Source: Amphimedon queenslandica (Eukaryota > Porifera > Demospongiae > Haplosclerida > Niphatidae). From it: a stretch of 28,951 bases of DNA. Positions 1 through 9,382 of the stretch are shown piece after piece. The notes beneath the pieces were generated by a model that searched no databases, was not told where the DNA came from, and saw only the letters and a list, made by a program, of their open reading frames with translations. The stretch covers positions 114,497 through 143,447 of the forward strand of contig NW_003546394.1 in assembly GCF_000090795.2 (NCBI RefSeq), in the 5' to 3' direction. The position numbers and the translations under genes are program-made. Numbering within the stretch: the first letter of the stretch is position 1; the number at the start of each line of letters is the position of its first letter.

Positions 1-852
1 CTTACTTCCAACACGTACCTCAGGTAAGTGTTTGCTCAATATTTCACTAAACTAGATTTCTCAGCCTCACACAACCCTTGACAGTCACGCTCATGTAAAA
101 TGACTAGAAATTTCGTTGACGGTCAGACCTCAGAGCATTGACCACAGTCGGTTGCAAGCTCCAATTCCGGCAATCCACAAAGACTGGCAGTCGTATGACC
201 CAAGCCAACCATGCTTGTGTTACATATATCAAGGTGTGGTTTGTCATTCTTACGTGTACACGTAGTATGGCAGACACCGGGCAAGGCAGTCTGGCCTTGA
301 GAACCAGAACTGGGGGTTTACAATATCTCTAAGGGCCTAATTCTCACCCCTTTGCCCACCATATATCTTTGCTGCTAATTACCTGGTGAGCTTATTTATG
401 GTGTACATGTATAAGTAGGTTTTTTTATATACACTAGTGTGTGTGCATTGTGATAAGCTGGCAAGTATTTGGTGTGTATTTATAAAGTACTTAAAGTGAC
501 TGTGGCTTTTCTTTGCTGCATGTACCTCTACCTCAATTTTTGAACCATGTGTTTAAGGGGTGTGGGTGTGGGGGTTAGGGGTGTTTATTTCTTATTTGAT
601 GGGATTGGTAGTGGTAGCAGTACAATATATGCGAAAAAATGTAATGTAGTGTGACTCAAGACATGACATAAGTATATATATGGCACATAAGAGGACAAGG
701 GGGAGAGAGAGAGAGTAAGTGAAAGACCGACTAGAAAGATAAGGATGGTGAGAGTGAGGGATGGAGTGACCAACTGTATGGATGGATATGCAGTGTGATA
801 TGTATGACATTCACCAACAGAATGGACTGAGACCTTAGAACCTGACATGTCA
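1..852. other. No gene recognised
   Basis: No coding signal that I recognise on either strand. The short open frames here have no similarity I can name and low-complexity composition. There is a TG/GTGT-rich stretch around 430-590 and a short GAGAGAGAGAG run near 704-715. Confidence 0.6.
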
Positions 853-3113
853 CTAGTTAGTACATGTACGGCTGTTATGACCAGTCAAACTACAGTTCTT
901 GCATGTCTTATTCTCCTTGTAGAGCTCACTGGTACCTCTACCTCTTCTGCTGGCTCTGGGACATGTCAGCCTCAGGAGTACTTCGATGTGAACTTGGTCT
1001 AGCAATAGATGGGTATGAACATGTTAGATCCTTACACTCATCAGGACAAAACTGCCGGATCCTGTCATAGAAACACCACTGCCGTTCATTTGACAGACCA
1101 ATAGGTGAAACTACTGGTGGCAAGCAAGTTGATGGTACTACAGTTGGTTCCCTAAGGAGACTTCACCCAATGCTTGACAATCCATCACAAAGTGATGAAA
1201 TGTCTTAATGGCCTTAATCTTCCTAAAGAAAGGTGCCAGGTGTCCAGTCCAATCATGTTACTTCAAGATACATTCACTCTCCAGTGTGCCAACAAACTTT
1301 GCTTTGTTGACACTTCCGGACCTCTCCACCACCTCTTCCAAGTCATGCAGTGATCCCACCACACTCCTCCAAAACCTCTGCTTCAACAGACGGAAGCACC
1401 AGTCTGGGGAGAACTTGGTATGGCCTGCTGGCAGGAAGGACAGGCTGATTCTCTTGTTCTGTCCAGTGAGCACTCTCCATAACAAATACTAAAAGATAAA
1501 GGAGCAGGTATGTGAGTAATTTTTGTCTGTAGTGTTTGCATTCTAATGTTTGTTTTAGTCACCCAAATCATGGGATTATTCTTTGTCTGCCCAGCACATT
1601 TGTCCGCATTGATTGAAGTGAACAATGGCAGAGTGAACACCATGATGCTCCTGGTAGTAATGGAGCATACTGATTACAGCATTGGCTCCCTTTCCAGTCA
1701 AGAAAGCTTCATCAACAAGAAAGTTGACTTGATGTGGAATTGCCTCGCAGCAGACTCCGAATATACCACACTTACATGGAGTGAGGAAGTATATTGGGCC
1801 TGGTTGTAATGGATTTCATAAAATGTGGACCTAAAGATAAGTGATAATAATACACAATGTAAACGCAGTATGTTAATTGTTACCTGCTGAGCATAGTCAA
1901 AATTGTAGTGAGCCATGATGTCCAACTCCGCCAATGGTCTGCTTAATGGTAGACAAGAAAGTCCTGTGACTGGGTTGGTAAAGAGTCCCTTTAGAAGAGT
2001 GGCAGCTTCTTTAGTACCAACCTGTAGTACTCCTCACTAAATCAATGTGTTGATTTGCCTTTTGTGAAGCCTCATAATTATTGTTATTGTTACAAGAAAT
2101 TATTTATATTACATGTCCTTACAGTAGTCTGTCTCTCTATTGGTAGGTTAGTTATCCTCATGATGGCTGCACTGTTCTGTTGGCAAACCCAACACAGGTC
2201 CAACATGGGCTTTATGACACGAAAGTCAGGCACATGCTTTCTCCAGTATGAAAGAAACCAATTGTAAGTACAAACCTCTCCTGTTACTGCTCTCACATAG
2301 TCCTTGTACACCCCCATCCTTGTCGTACTTGATGGCAGTAAATGGGTCTCAGCAAAATGTTTAACACCAGGAATACACCCAGGTAGCATTATAGCATGCA
2401 TCTCTGCATAGCTTTTTATGAACTTGACAATCTCTTACTGTCAGCAGAAAGTGCATGCCTGGGCGTTTTTCCAGTGTTCCCATGTACTCTAAAATACGGG
2501 TCAAACTAGCTACTATAAAAGTGAGGTATATCTCAGTCTCTTTTCCCTCATGCCATGAATAAACATGAAAGTGTCTTTACACACCTTTGCAGTACCGTTT
2601 CATTTAATTATATTATAAGAATGTGACTGACCTTCATTCCCCCATGAGTGAATTTAGTGAAGTTCCTCTGTCTCTCTCTAATGTTAATTTTCTTGTTGCT
2701 GGTACCCTCATCACAGTGTGTTCCAGCCATTATCTGTCCCATCAAAACCATGTCTAACTCATGGGAAGACAGCTCCAACAAGCTGGTTCTGGTTGCTCTG
2801 AAGTAAGATGGTTCAAACTTTCTCCAGCAGCTTTCAGAGCAACCACAAGCAGCCTAAAGGAAGTCTTTCACTTTCCTCTTCTCCCTTATGTCCACCTCTC
2901 TCTAAACCTGAACAGGTACCTGTACTGGTTCCTCAATCCCTCTCACTCCTGCAGTCTGCATGCCTTCAGGATCCTCAAGACCACTGCCATCTCCATGTCT
3001 CCTGGTAAGTCATCACTCATAACAGTCAATCCACATATCTTAAGCTCTTCAATAATTTGTAGCTCACCACTGTCATCAATGCCCTTGTTACCGCTGCTGC
3101 TTTCATCTTCCAT
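853..3113 (-). pseudogene. DUF7869-like transposon-type protein, multi-exon pseudogene
   Basis: Read on the minus strand, exons follow in order. An acidic N-terminal piece starts at ATG 3113 (MEDESSSGNKG). Then come 2632-2797 (contains LDMVLMGQIM), 2123-2584 (CKDTFMFIHGM, HAIMLPGCIPG, KPMLDLCWVCQQN), 1884-2021 (HYNFDYAQQ), 1563-1830 (GPIYFLTPCKCG, HFNADKCAGQTKNN) and about 853-1488 (FLPAGHTKFSPDWCF, WTGHLAPFFRKI). The end is a zinc-knuckle-like CKNCSLTGHNSRTC and stop 853-855. Introns of 47-101 bp have GT..AG ends. Lesions: TGA 2943-2945, a stop and frameshift in 2430-2520, TGA 1816-1818, TAA 1258-1260, and frameshifts near 1140 and 960. The block order matches a large multicopy invertebrate family whose H-x-D-x-C-x-G-Q-x-K-N-N block suggests an RNase-H-like fold. 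A transposase role is inference. No TIRs were found. Confidence 0.75.
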
Positions 3114-3278
3114 CACTTTGTGTATTGTTTTTTATAATAATAAAGTTTAATGTTTAATGCTAGAATGCATGTAGTATTACTGTCACTATTGTTCTACTGT
3201 TATCATAATTAACAATGTTATTTTAGGAAAGTAGTTGGATTGTAGTGCTAATTAGGTGTTAAGTATGTAAGTATTCAT

Positions 3279-3332
3279 TGTGTGGTTAATGGCTTTCATA
3301 GCTTCTGTGTGGTTAATGGCTTTCATAGCTTC
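3279..3332. repeat. Perfect 27-bp tandem duplication
   Basis: Two identical, adjacent 27-bp units (3279-3305 and 3306-3332), beginning TGTGTGGTTAATGGC. They lie just downstream (minus sense) of the splice donor of the exon at 3343-3662. The absence of differences suggests a recent local duplication. Confidence 0.9.
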
Positions 3333-3342
3333 TTACCTGACT

Positions 3343-3662
3343 CCTCGTCGTCGAAATAGTCATGGAGCATCTCAAGCCGCACCCCGCTTGTGATGCTTAA
3401 CTTATGACGTTCCTCCCTATTCAATAAGAGAGCAATTTGCCTTGTTTCTTCAATCAAGACACAGTACCCACTTTTAATATTTGCTTGTAACCATGGTTAG
3501 TCGCTAGGATACCAATCGTCACCATGACACCCCATTTACCTCCGTTTCATGAGCCGTGTGACGTGCTCTGTGTACAGTAATGGCTAGAGGATCTAGTAGC
3601 TTCTTTCTCTGGAACTACAAGGAGTATAGCGGCATCTTTGTCATCAAATGATAGCTTATTGT
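3343..3662 (-). pseudogene. Exon-like repeat, copy A (unknown protein)
   Basis: On the minus strand this begins after a splice acceptor (TTTTACAG at about 3663-3670) and ends at a donor (GTCAG then GTAAG near 3343). It encodes DNKLSFDDKDAAILLVV, then EKEATRSSSH, and later LIEETRQIALLLNREERHK and EMLHDYFDDEES, with a stop and a frame change between the two halves. A diverged copy lies in opposite orientation at 18262-18571. It directly precedes the acidic N-terminal piece of the pseudogene at 853-3113 and may be its first exon; that link is inference. I do not recognise the domain. Confidence 0.6.
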
Positions 3663-3743
3663 CTGTAAAATCAGCTTGTGCAAAAAGCCTTTTTTCGACC
3701 AACAACACACAAGTTGACTTATTATCACCATAGACCTTTTCCG

Positions 3744-3835
3744 CGATAAATATTCATGAAAAATTGTTCTAAATAAAGAGTGGATGAGTCTTCAAAGCAT
3801 CATAATGATGAAAACCACACCTACTAGTGGGATAG
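3744..3835 (+). repeat. Left terminal inverted repeat of ISL2EU-like element
   Basis: About 92 bp that match the reverse complement of 9245-9339 with a few substitutions and small indels. Shared cores include ATTGTTCTAAATAAAGAG, AATGATGAAAACCACACC (one difference) and GTGGGATAG. Weaker matching continues outward through a CACC..ACC stretch at about 3727-3740. Confidence 0.9.
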
Positions 3836-3934
3836 ATACCATGTGCAGTGATTATTATAAGGCTCTCGATCCTATTGCAAAGGCTAGATATGCTGATAAG
3901 CTCAAATATCTGAACCTTAAACGAGAAGATGCGG

Positions 3935-3957
3935 TATAAAAGGCGGTGCCCTGGGCA
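3935..3957 (+). promoter_or_regulatory. Left TIR with TATA box of nested element
   Basis: Starts with TATAAAAGG, a good TATA-box match, facing into the element. The first useful ATG of the plus-strand ORF is at 3988, about 50 bp downstream. The same box sits in the mirror-image repeat. Promoter activity is inference from position and motif. Confidence 0.5.
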
Positions 3958-3987
3958 TGGTGGCTTCCGTTTTTTTCACATGTAAAA

Positions 3988-4330
3988 ATGTCTGCTCTAG
4001 ATGATGTTGTTTCTTCAAGGAAAAACGCAGGCAGAGAGGGGTTTTGGTACCATATTGAGTTAAATTTTACTCTCAAAGAAGACAAGGACCAGTTCAAGTT
4101 AGGCTTGATTGAGTTAAGGGGTCTTTAGGCACTAAAAGAAGGCGCTGGAAATGCTGTCTCTCTTGCTGATTTAGTCGGGATTTAGAGGCTCTTCACATGA
4201 TGCTAGTTATACTCAATACTTTAGGTAGTTATAATGTGTTTGAAATTAGTGTTAATATAAAATAAGGTATTGGTGATGGGGGACGAAGAGCAGCCATTTT
4301 GTGCATAGATATAGGATTGGCTATTGAGAC
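3988..4330 (+). pseudogene. Orphan ORF, left side of nested element
   Basis: From ATG 3988 the frame reads MSALDDVVSSRKNAGREGFW, then an IELNFTLKEDKDQFKLGLIE segment, and meets TAG at 4126-4128. Beyond it the same frame continues ALKEGAGNAVSLADLVG. After a frame change a second coding-like run follows (DLEALHMMLVILNTLGSYNV, later GDGGRRAAILCIDIGLAIE). It is charged, with no signal peptide. I recognise no domain. It looks like a decayed gene of at least about 110 codons driven from the left TIR. Confidence 0.4.
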
Positions 4331-4380
4331 GCTTATGTTGATGATGGTGTCGTATGCTTGACCGAAGGGTGATCAATTAC

Positions 4381-4460
4381 AGTCAGGTATTATTTATTAT
4401 TATTTTATTATAATAATTATTAAAATTATAATTATTTATATTATTACTATTATTATTATA
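4381..4460. repeat. AT-rich low-complexity tract
   Basis: TATTATTATTTTATTATAATAATTATT-type sequence with almost no G or C, in the middle of the nested element between its two converging ORFs. Confidence 0.85.
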
Positions 4461-4584
4461 GTATAAGTCATGTGATTTGTGCTGAATTTCAGTTCAATGA
4501 TAGTTGAGTCCTGTAATCATAACTCAAGTTTATTATGTAGTAGGTACAGAAGTAAGTATAATGTGAATGTAAAGTAATCATACA

Positions 4585-5253
4585 TTAATTGGCATTAATA
4601 CTTTTTAGGCTCGTACTAGCATATACTTGTGCTGGTATATTTTGATTGGCATTACTTGGTACAATTGGGAAGATGTACACAACTACAGCAAGCTTCTCAC
4701 CATCCCCATATCCATTCAACTCTGTTATTGTATATGCTTTCATAATTTGGAATAATATAATTTTTGTATTTACTACTTCCAGTGGATCGTTGAATGTTTC
4801 AACTGCTACCAGTACTAGGATCTCATTGAGGACCAAGTGGGGGTCTTTTGCTGTAACCACTTCTACTTGATGAGGGTGGCTGATAATTGGTAGTCGGCAA
4901 GGCCTTCTGGTCTCAGTGGTGGCAGTTCCTGGGCTGGTTTTTTATGTAGTAATGAGGGCTATTCCTTTGCCACTATCACTTATAACCTGCCTGATAGCAT
5001 TATTAACCATGTTTGTTTGGCTGTTGACAGATTTTCAGAATGTACAATATAAATATTTGATAATAATGTAAAAAACTATTACTTCAAGTCAATTATACCA
5101 TTTTTCTTCTTGCCATGCTTTTTACCTGTGCTTGTAGGTTAACTCTCTCGCCTTTACTAATTTTAATGTTTTAATAATACGTTTTGCTAGTGATTTAGCC
5201 ATGGTAAGAACAGTGTGGGGAGCCATTTTGTTATTTTCAAATGTGGCCGCCAT
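4585..5253 (-). pseudogene. Orphan ORF, right side of nested element, probably spliced
   Basis: Starts at ATG 5253, just inside the right TIR, as MAATFENNKMAPHTVLTMAK and continues basic (SLAKRIIKTLK). A donor-like CAG/GTAAAA near 5118-5123 and an acceptor-like CAACAG near 5018 would join it to MVNNAIRQVISDSGKGIALI. One stop follows (about 4947). Then an open segment runs to TAA at 4585, with VTAKDPHLVLNEILVLVAVE, NGYGDGEKLAVVVYIFPIV and a polar end. The C-terminal half is rich in beta-type hydrophobic residues. No family recognised; the splice is inferred. Confidence 0.45.
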
Positions 5254-5257
5254 ATTG

Positions 5258-5280
5258 TGCCCAGGGCACCTCCTTTTATA
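5258..5280 (-). promoter_or_regulatory. Right TIR with TATA box of nested element
   Basis: Reverse complement of the left repeat with one mismatch. Its TATAAAAGG faces leftward into the element and precedes ATG 5253 closely and further in-frame ATGs at 5226 and 5202. Promoter function is inferred. Confidence 0.5.
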
Positions 5281-7235
5281 TGGTGACGGGCGGACGCGAT
5301 TCTATGATGTTGCGTGGATAGTTTTATAGTGTACCTTCTTCTTTAAGGACACAGATGATCCTTATTGTAATGATGATAAGTTTGTAGATTACATGAGAAT
5401 GTGGCCTGCAATAGAATTTGGCCACATATTTTGTTATTATATTGACAAGCCAGGACTCTACACTAGAAAGCTGTTGCTGCAGTGGAAAAGTCTTGATGGT
5501 TATAATTACTTTCAAAGCGGCCATGTGAGACATATATTGATATGGGAGATTGATTCTACATGTAGCATTTCAAAAGCAAAGGTAAATCCTAGCCAAAGCT
5601 CTTCTGAGAAGGCCCACATTTGCTGGGTGGCTGCAAGGATAACGAGAGACATCATATTTTGTCACTGTACCTGTATGGCAGGGTAAGTTTATGGATGGGT
5701 AAGTTTTATAGCATAGTTTGTGCATTATAAACATAAATTGTAATCTATGAGGGCCAAAATAATATGGATGATTTAAAAGAAATCATTGCATTTACTGCAA
5801 CTGCCACACGTCTTTCTCATAGAGCATTATTTGAACATTTTGTGAGTTAGCAGTATCTTGGAAGTTTTCAACTGTATCCATAAAAATTGGCAGAAGGATG
5901 TTGTCACAGTGCTGCAATTTTATTCAAGATTGAAAGTGCTTTAAAGAATGGATACACCGGAAGCACTTCTACAGTTTGCCAATGGAATCAAGCTTTTTCT
6001 AAAAAGGTATGGTACTTCATATGTGTGCATGCAGGAGGTCTAAATTGGTATAAATTTTAGCATGAACCATCAATGATTTGCAACATTGATTTCTCAAAAC
6101 CATCAGTAAGCAGAGTGACAGAGGGAAAATGACCTAAGTACAAGAAGAAAGAAGAGGAAAATTGAAGAGCCCACTGAAAAAGAAAAAAGAAACTTTATTA
6201 CAACTCTCAGTGACATATATCCTGACTCTGCAGTTTTGATGGCATTCATGCCAGTTCGACAACCATTAGCACCTAATTATACTGCAGCCATATGTTCTCT
6301 ACCACGTATCATTACATCTTTTCATCACCCAAAGTATCAAGAATACTCCCTGATGTCAGAGTGTGATCACATTTTCAAAAATGTCTTTAAGATAACTGAA
6401 GATGAGTCAAAGTATTTGGCAGAAAGCAGTAAGCTCCAGTCACAGTCATTTGTTTGGTGGGAGCATAGAAAAGGACACCTGACCACGTCAAAATTCTCAG
6501 CAATATGTCACACAAAAATTGAAAACCCTCTAAGTCACTAATTTCTGACATTTTAAGCAGTAAAAAGTCACCTAAAGTTCCAGCACTTACCTGGGGAATC
6601 GATAATGAAAACATGGCACGAGAAGCATATAAAGAGATCACTTCACTTGACCATAAAGATTTTGTTGTAGCCTGTACTGGCTTACACGTCAGTGTTAGCT
6701 CAGCTCATCTGGGTGCATCTCCAGATGGGCTTACTTCCTGCAGTTGTTGTGGCAAGGGTATTGTGAAGATAAAGTGCCCATACAGTGTACAAACTAGTCT
6801 GCCAGCATCTGCACCGTACATTTTCGAAAACATGCTATCTAAAACACACTAATAGTATTACCAAGTACAAGGTCAAATGGGAATTATGGAGTGTTGTTAT
6901 TGTGACTTTGTAGTTTGGACCACCATCGATATTTTTATAGAGAGGATTCCCTTTGACAAAGAATTCTTTGATTCTATTAAAACAAAGCTTGATTCCTTTT
7001 TCCTGAAAGTGATTCTACCAAGAGTTCTAGTTGGTGAAAAGAAACCTAGGGAAACTCACATCAGTAAGCAAGGTATATACTGTTACTGTCGAACAGGAGA
7101 ATTTGGTGCAATGATCGAGTGTGACAACCCATCATGCAAATTTGGTTGGATTCATTTCGGTTGCGTGGGTTTGGTTGAAGAACCAACAGGATCATGGTTT
7201 TGTCAAGATTGCATTTAGAAGTTATTACAAAATAA

Positions 7236-9166
7236 TTAAAATGGAACTGTACTTTTACACAAATTAACTAATGATGCGCACACAGTCAGTATTTTATCAA
7301 TGTTGCACACACCATTTGATTCATCTTCATGCTTTAACATATTAACACGAATCCTTCCTTGTAAAATAGTATATTTATTCTTGAGCAATCCAATTACTCG
7401 TTCTACATGTATTCTCACTTGAGACAATTTCTTGGACATTTCAACATCTCTTTGAGGGAGTTGCTTCTTACCCCTAGTGAAAGCAGGAATTTTAAGTACA
7501 GCACCATAAACACTAATGTCATCTCTTATTGTAAAACCTCCATCTGCAAGTACCACATCACCAGTTTGTAATAATTATAAAAAAACCACATTCTTGAGTC
7601 AGTTTTTTGTCTGATACTCGACCTCCCCAACATTGACACAAAAAGGAATTTGTGCTAAATGGTGTGATTGAGACGAAAAACTTGGCAGTATTATGACTCT
7701 TGTAGTTAGAATATGTTTTATATCGAGCATCATACTTCTTAGGTATCTCAATAAAAATCTCCGAGCAATCAATTATACTTATACATAATGGATATAATTC
7801 CTTAAAAACCATTGGCATATTTTGCTGACAAAGCTCACGTGATGGCAATTTAATAAGAAATTTAACACGAACATAGAGTAAATCTATCCATTTGTTGAAT
7901 ATTCTTGATGCAGAAGTGCTTGATATGAAAAATCTTACAGCTAAATCTTCAATTCGCAATCCTAGTCGAAAGCAACAAAGAGTAAGCAATAATTCATCTT
8001 CCAGAGACAGAGATATTGACTTGCCAGGATGTGGTGCAATAAAGTTATAAAGGTGGTAAAATATTTTCCATGATGGTAAACCTGTAAAAATTTTTGCATG
8101 CTTATCATTTGCTCCAAGTAGCTGTACTGAAAATGTAGCCTTAAACAACTTCTCTTCCAAAAGATTAATCCTACTTATCAATTTCTGCATCTTTGAGGTA
8201 CATTGTGATGTACAAATACTCTTCAACTGGTTCAGATATTCTCTGCCTATATGTTCCATCTTCATGTTGCCCATCCTCTTCAAGCTCCTGCTGAACATGG
8301 CTGCTTTCATCCAGAGCTATCTCTTTATGCTGCCATTCACTAGTCTCGCATAGCCAGACCACACCCTCCGTGCTGGATGGCATACCCTCTGTGCTGGAGG
8401 GTACACCCTCGTCAGAGGGCGTGGTCTGGCTATGCAAGATTAACCATTCACAAGCTCCTTGCGACTCATTATCATGACTTTCCTGTTCAGCAACAGGCTC
8501 TTCTACATCGCTCTCAATTGGCTCTTCATCACTTTCAATAGTCTCTATCAGCTCTTCAACACTCTCAATTAGCTCTTCATCCATTTCTTGCTCATCACTC
8601 AACATTCTTTTGGCTTTCCTTTCATTATATGCCTGCACAATCATCTCTATTTCTTCTGCCAGCTTCCTACTATTCTCTTTCTCTTCAAATTCCTTCAATA
8701 GAGCATCAGTTTCCTGCTGCATTTTATCTACTACTTGATCAAGCTCGGCCTTGGATGTTAAAGGTACTTCAGCTCCAATATTATGGCAGGGTGAGACTAC
8801 TTCAATACCAGCTGCATCGCAATTTTGATGGCGATTCAACAACCTTCTTGACTTTTTCTTTTGCTTGCCCTTCTTGTAAACTTCTGAAAAAATTGTTGGG
8901 ACGTAGTCCAGATGATCAGGATGTAAATGAGGCTTGCCTATTATGTTTTATAAAATGACAATCATCAACAGGCATAACCTACATACCTTCAACAAAATGT
9001 TCATTGCATATCCGTGTGTAGAGCCTAGGTTTCTATTTAGCACAATTCACAGCCATAGTCCACCTTTTCAGTCAAGCCTTATCTTTCAAAGGAAAGCTAA
9101 AGAACCTTAACCCTGCTTTTTTTCAACGGAATTATGACATCCAGCAACACAACAGTTATTAACCAT
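7236..9166 (-). pseudogene. THAP + DDE_Tnp_4 transposase of ISL2EU-like element
   Basis: ATG 9166 opens a THAP zinc-finger exon (MVNNCCVAGCHNS, then RICNEHFVE) that ends at donor 8986. A 49-bp intron follows and the exon resumes at 8937 with the THAP C-terminal block DYVPTIF. Next comes an acidic, coiled-coil-rich linker (ALLKEFEEKENSRKLAEEIE). Then a short helix block (KMQKLISRINLLEEKLFKA), an HTH_Tnp_4-like block (LLTLCCFRLGLRIEDLAVRF) and the DDE domain: SIIDCSEIFIE (first Asp), VVLADGGF (second Asp) and IHVERVIGLLKNKY (Glu). Lesions: frameshift near 9105, stops in the THAP domain (about 9050-9085), frame changes in 8171-8310 and near 7560. All three catalytic residues remain. A 21-bp-arm hairpin interrupts the linker. 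Confidence 0.88.
8348..8435. repeat. 88-bp fold-back insertion inside transposase linker
   Basis: Arms 8348-8368 and 8415-8435 begin GCATAGCCAGACCAC and are inverted repeats with one mismatch in 21. The 46-bp loop contains two imperfect copies of a TGCTGGA-GG-ACCCTC unit. In the minus-strand reading frame it stays open and adds the repetitive residues SSTEGMPSSTEG. It is GC-richer than its surroundings and looks like a small MITE or fold-back repeat. Confidence 0.8.
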
Positions 9167-9244
9167 TATAAAACTTGAAGAAAAAGCAAAGTACAGTTCA
9201 GAAAAAGAACAGAGAACAGTCAGTCTGTATGGCTGATTCGCTTT

Positions 9245-9339
9245 CTATCCCACAAGTAGGTGTGGTTTTCATCATCATGATGCTTTGATGGCTCACATCC
9301 GCTCTTTATTTAGAACAATTTATCATGAATAATTTATCG
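9245..9339 (-). repeat. Right terminal inverted repeat of ISL2EU-like element
   Basis: Reverse complement of the left repeat (3744-3835) with scattered differences. Starts CTATCCCACAAGTAGGTGTG and includes CTCTTTATTTAGAACAAT. Similarity fades by about 9355. Confidence 0.9.
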
Positions 9340-9382
9340 TGTGAAAGGTAATGTGCCTCACGGTACCTTTTGTCAATTAAGG

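Larger units (their letters stand above)
3935..5280. mobile_element. Nested 1.35-kb TIR element, family unknown
   Basis: 23-bp inverted repeats at 3935-3957 and 5258-5280 match at 22 of 23 positions. Each begins TATAAAAGG and ends GTGCCCTGGGCA. The insertion lies in the first intron of the YqaJ gene, next to its splice donor. Flanking TATA on both sides could be a 4-bp target duplication or part of the repeats. Inside are two inward-reading ORF remnants, one from each end. No known transposase motif was seen. It may be a non-autonomous element or a short element with an unfamiliar protein. Confidence 0.75.
3841..7218 (+). pseudogene. SWIM / YqaJ-type nuclease / PHD-finger transposon protein
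   Basis: ATG 3841 (MCSDYYKALDPIAKARYADK) opens exon 1, which ends near 3933. The first intron holds the nested element 3935-5280. Exon 5348-5682 has LYTRKLLLQWKSLDGYNYF and the CHCTC half of a SWIM zinc finger. Exon 5894-6006 supplies the CCHSAAILF half. Exon 6061-7218 holds the YqaJ (lambda-exonuclease-like) domain: WWEHRKGHLTTSKF, LGASPDG and QVQGQM. It ends with a PHD finger (YCYCRTGEFGAMIECDNPSC ... HFGC ... WFCQDC), all ligands visible. Lesions: frameshifts near 6130 and 6530, tandem stops at about 6850, and VKIKCP where relatives have E-x-K, so the nuclease glutamate is replaced. In this transposon type the protein accompanies the transposase; its exact role is unknown to me. Confidence 0.85.
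3727..9355. mobile_element. ISL2EU-like DNA transposon, near complete (~5.6 kb)
   Basis: Bounded by long TIRs (3744-3835 and 9245-9339, weaker similarity out to about 3727 and 9355). It holds two convergent genes: a SWIM/YqaJ/PHD protein starting at 3841, 6 bp inside the left repeat, and a THAP-DDE transposase starting at 9166, about 80 bp inside the right repeat. Their stops lie 17 bp apart near 7.22 kb. As I recall, a DDE_Tnp_4-type transposase paired with a YqaJ-nuclease protein is the architecture named ISL2EU in Repbase. The exact termini and target-site duplication are not clear. Both genes contain lesions and the element carries a nested insertion, so this copy is inferred inactive. 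Confidence 0.85.

Noticed and set aside
585..848. Minus-strand open frames rich in Leu and Ser
   Set aside because: They read through purine-rich low-complexity DNA (GAGAGAGAG), giving LSLSL-type translations. No motif.
2055..2267. Plus-strand open frame opposite the DUF7869-like pseudogene
   Set aside because: Shadow of the minus-strand exon with KPMLDLCWVCQQN.
3100..3730. Target-site duplication for the ISL2EU-like element
   Set aside because: TIR similarity fades gradually and no convincing short direct repeat could be placed at both ends without a computed alignment.
8629..8958. Plus-strand open frame of 109 codons
   Set aside because: Antisense to the THAP/transposase gene, whose minus-strand frame contains recognisable blocks.
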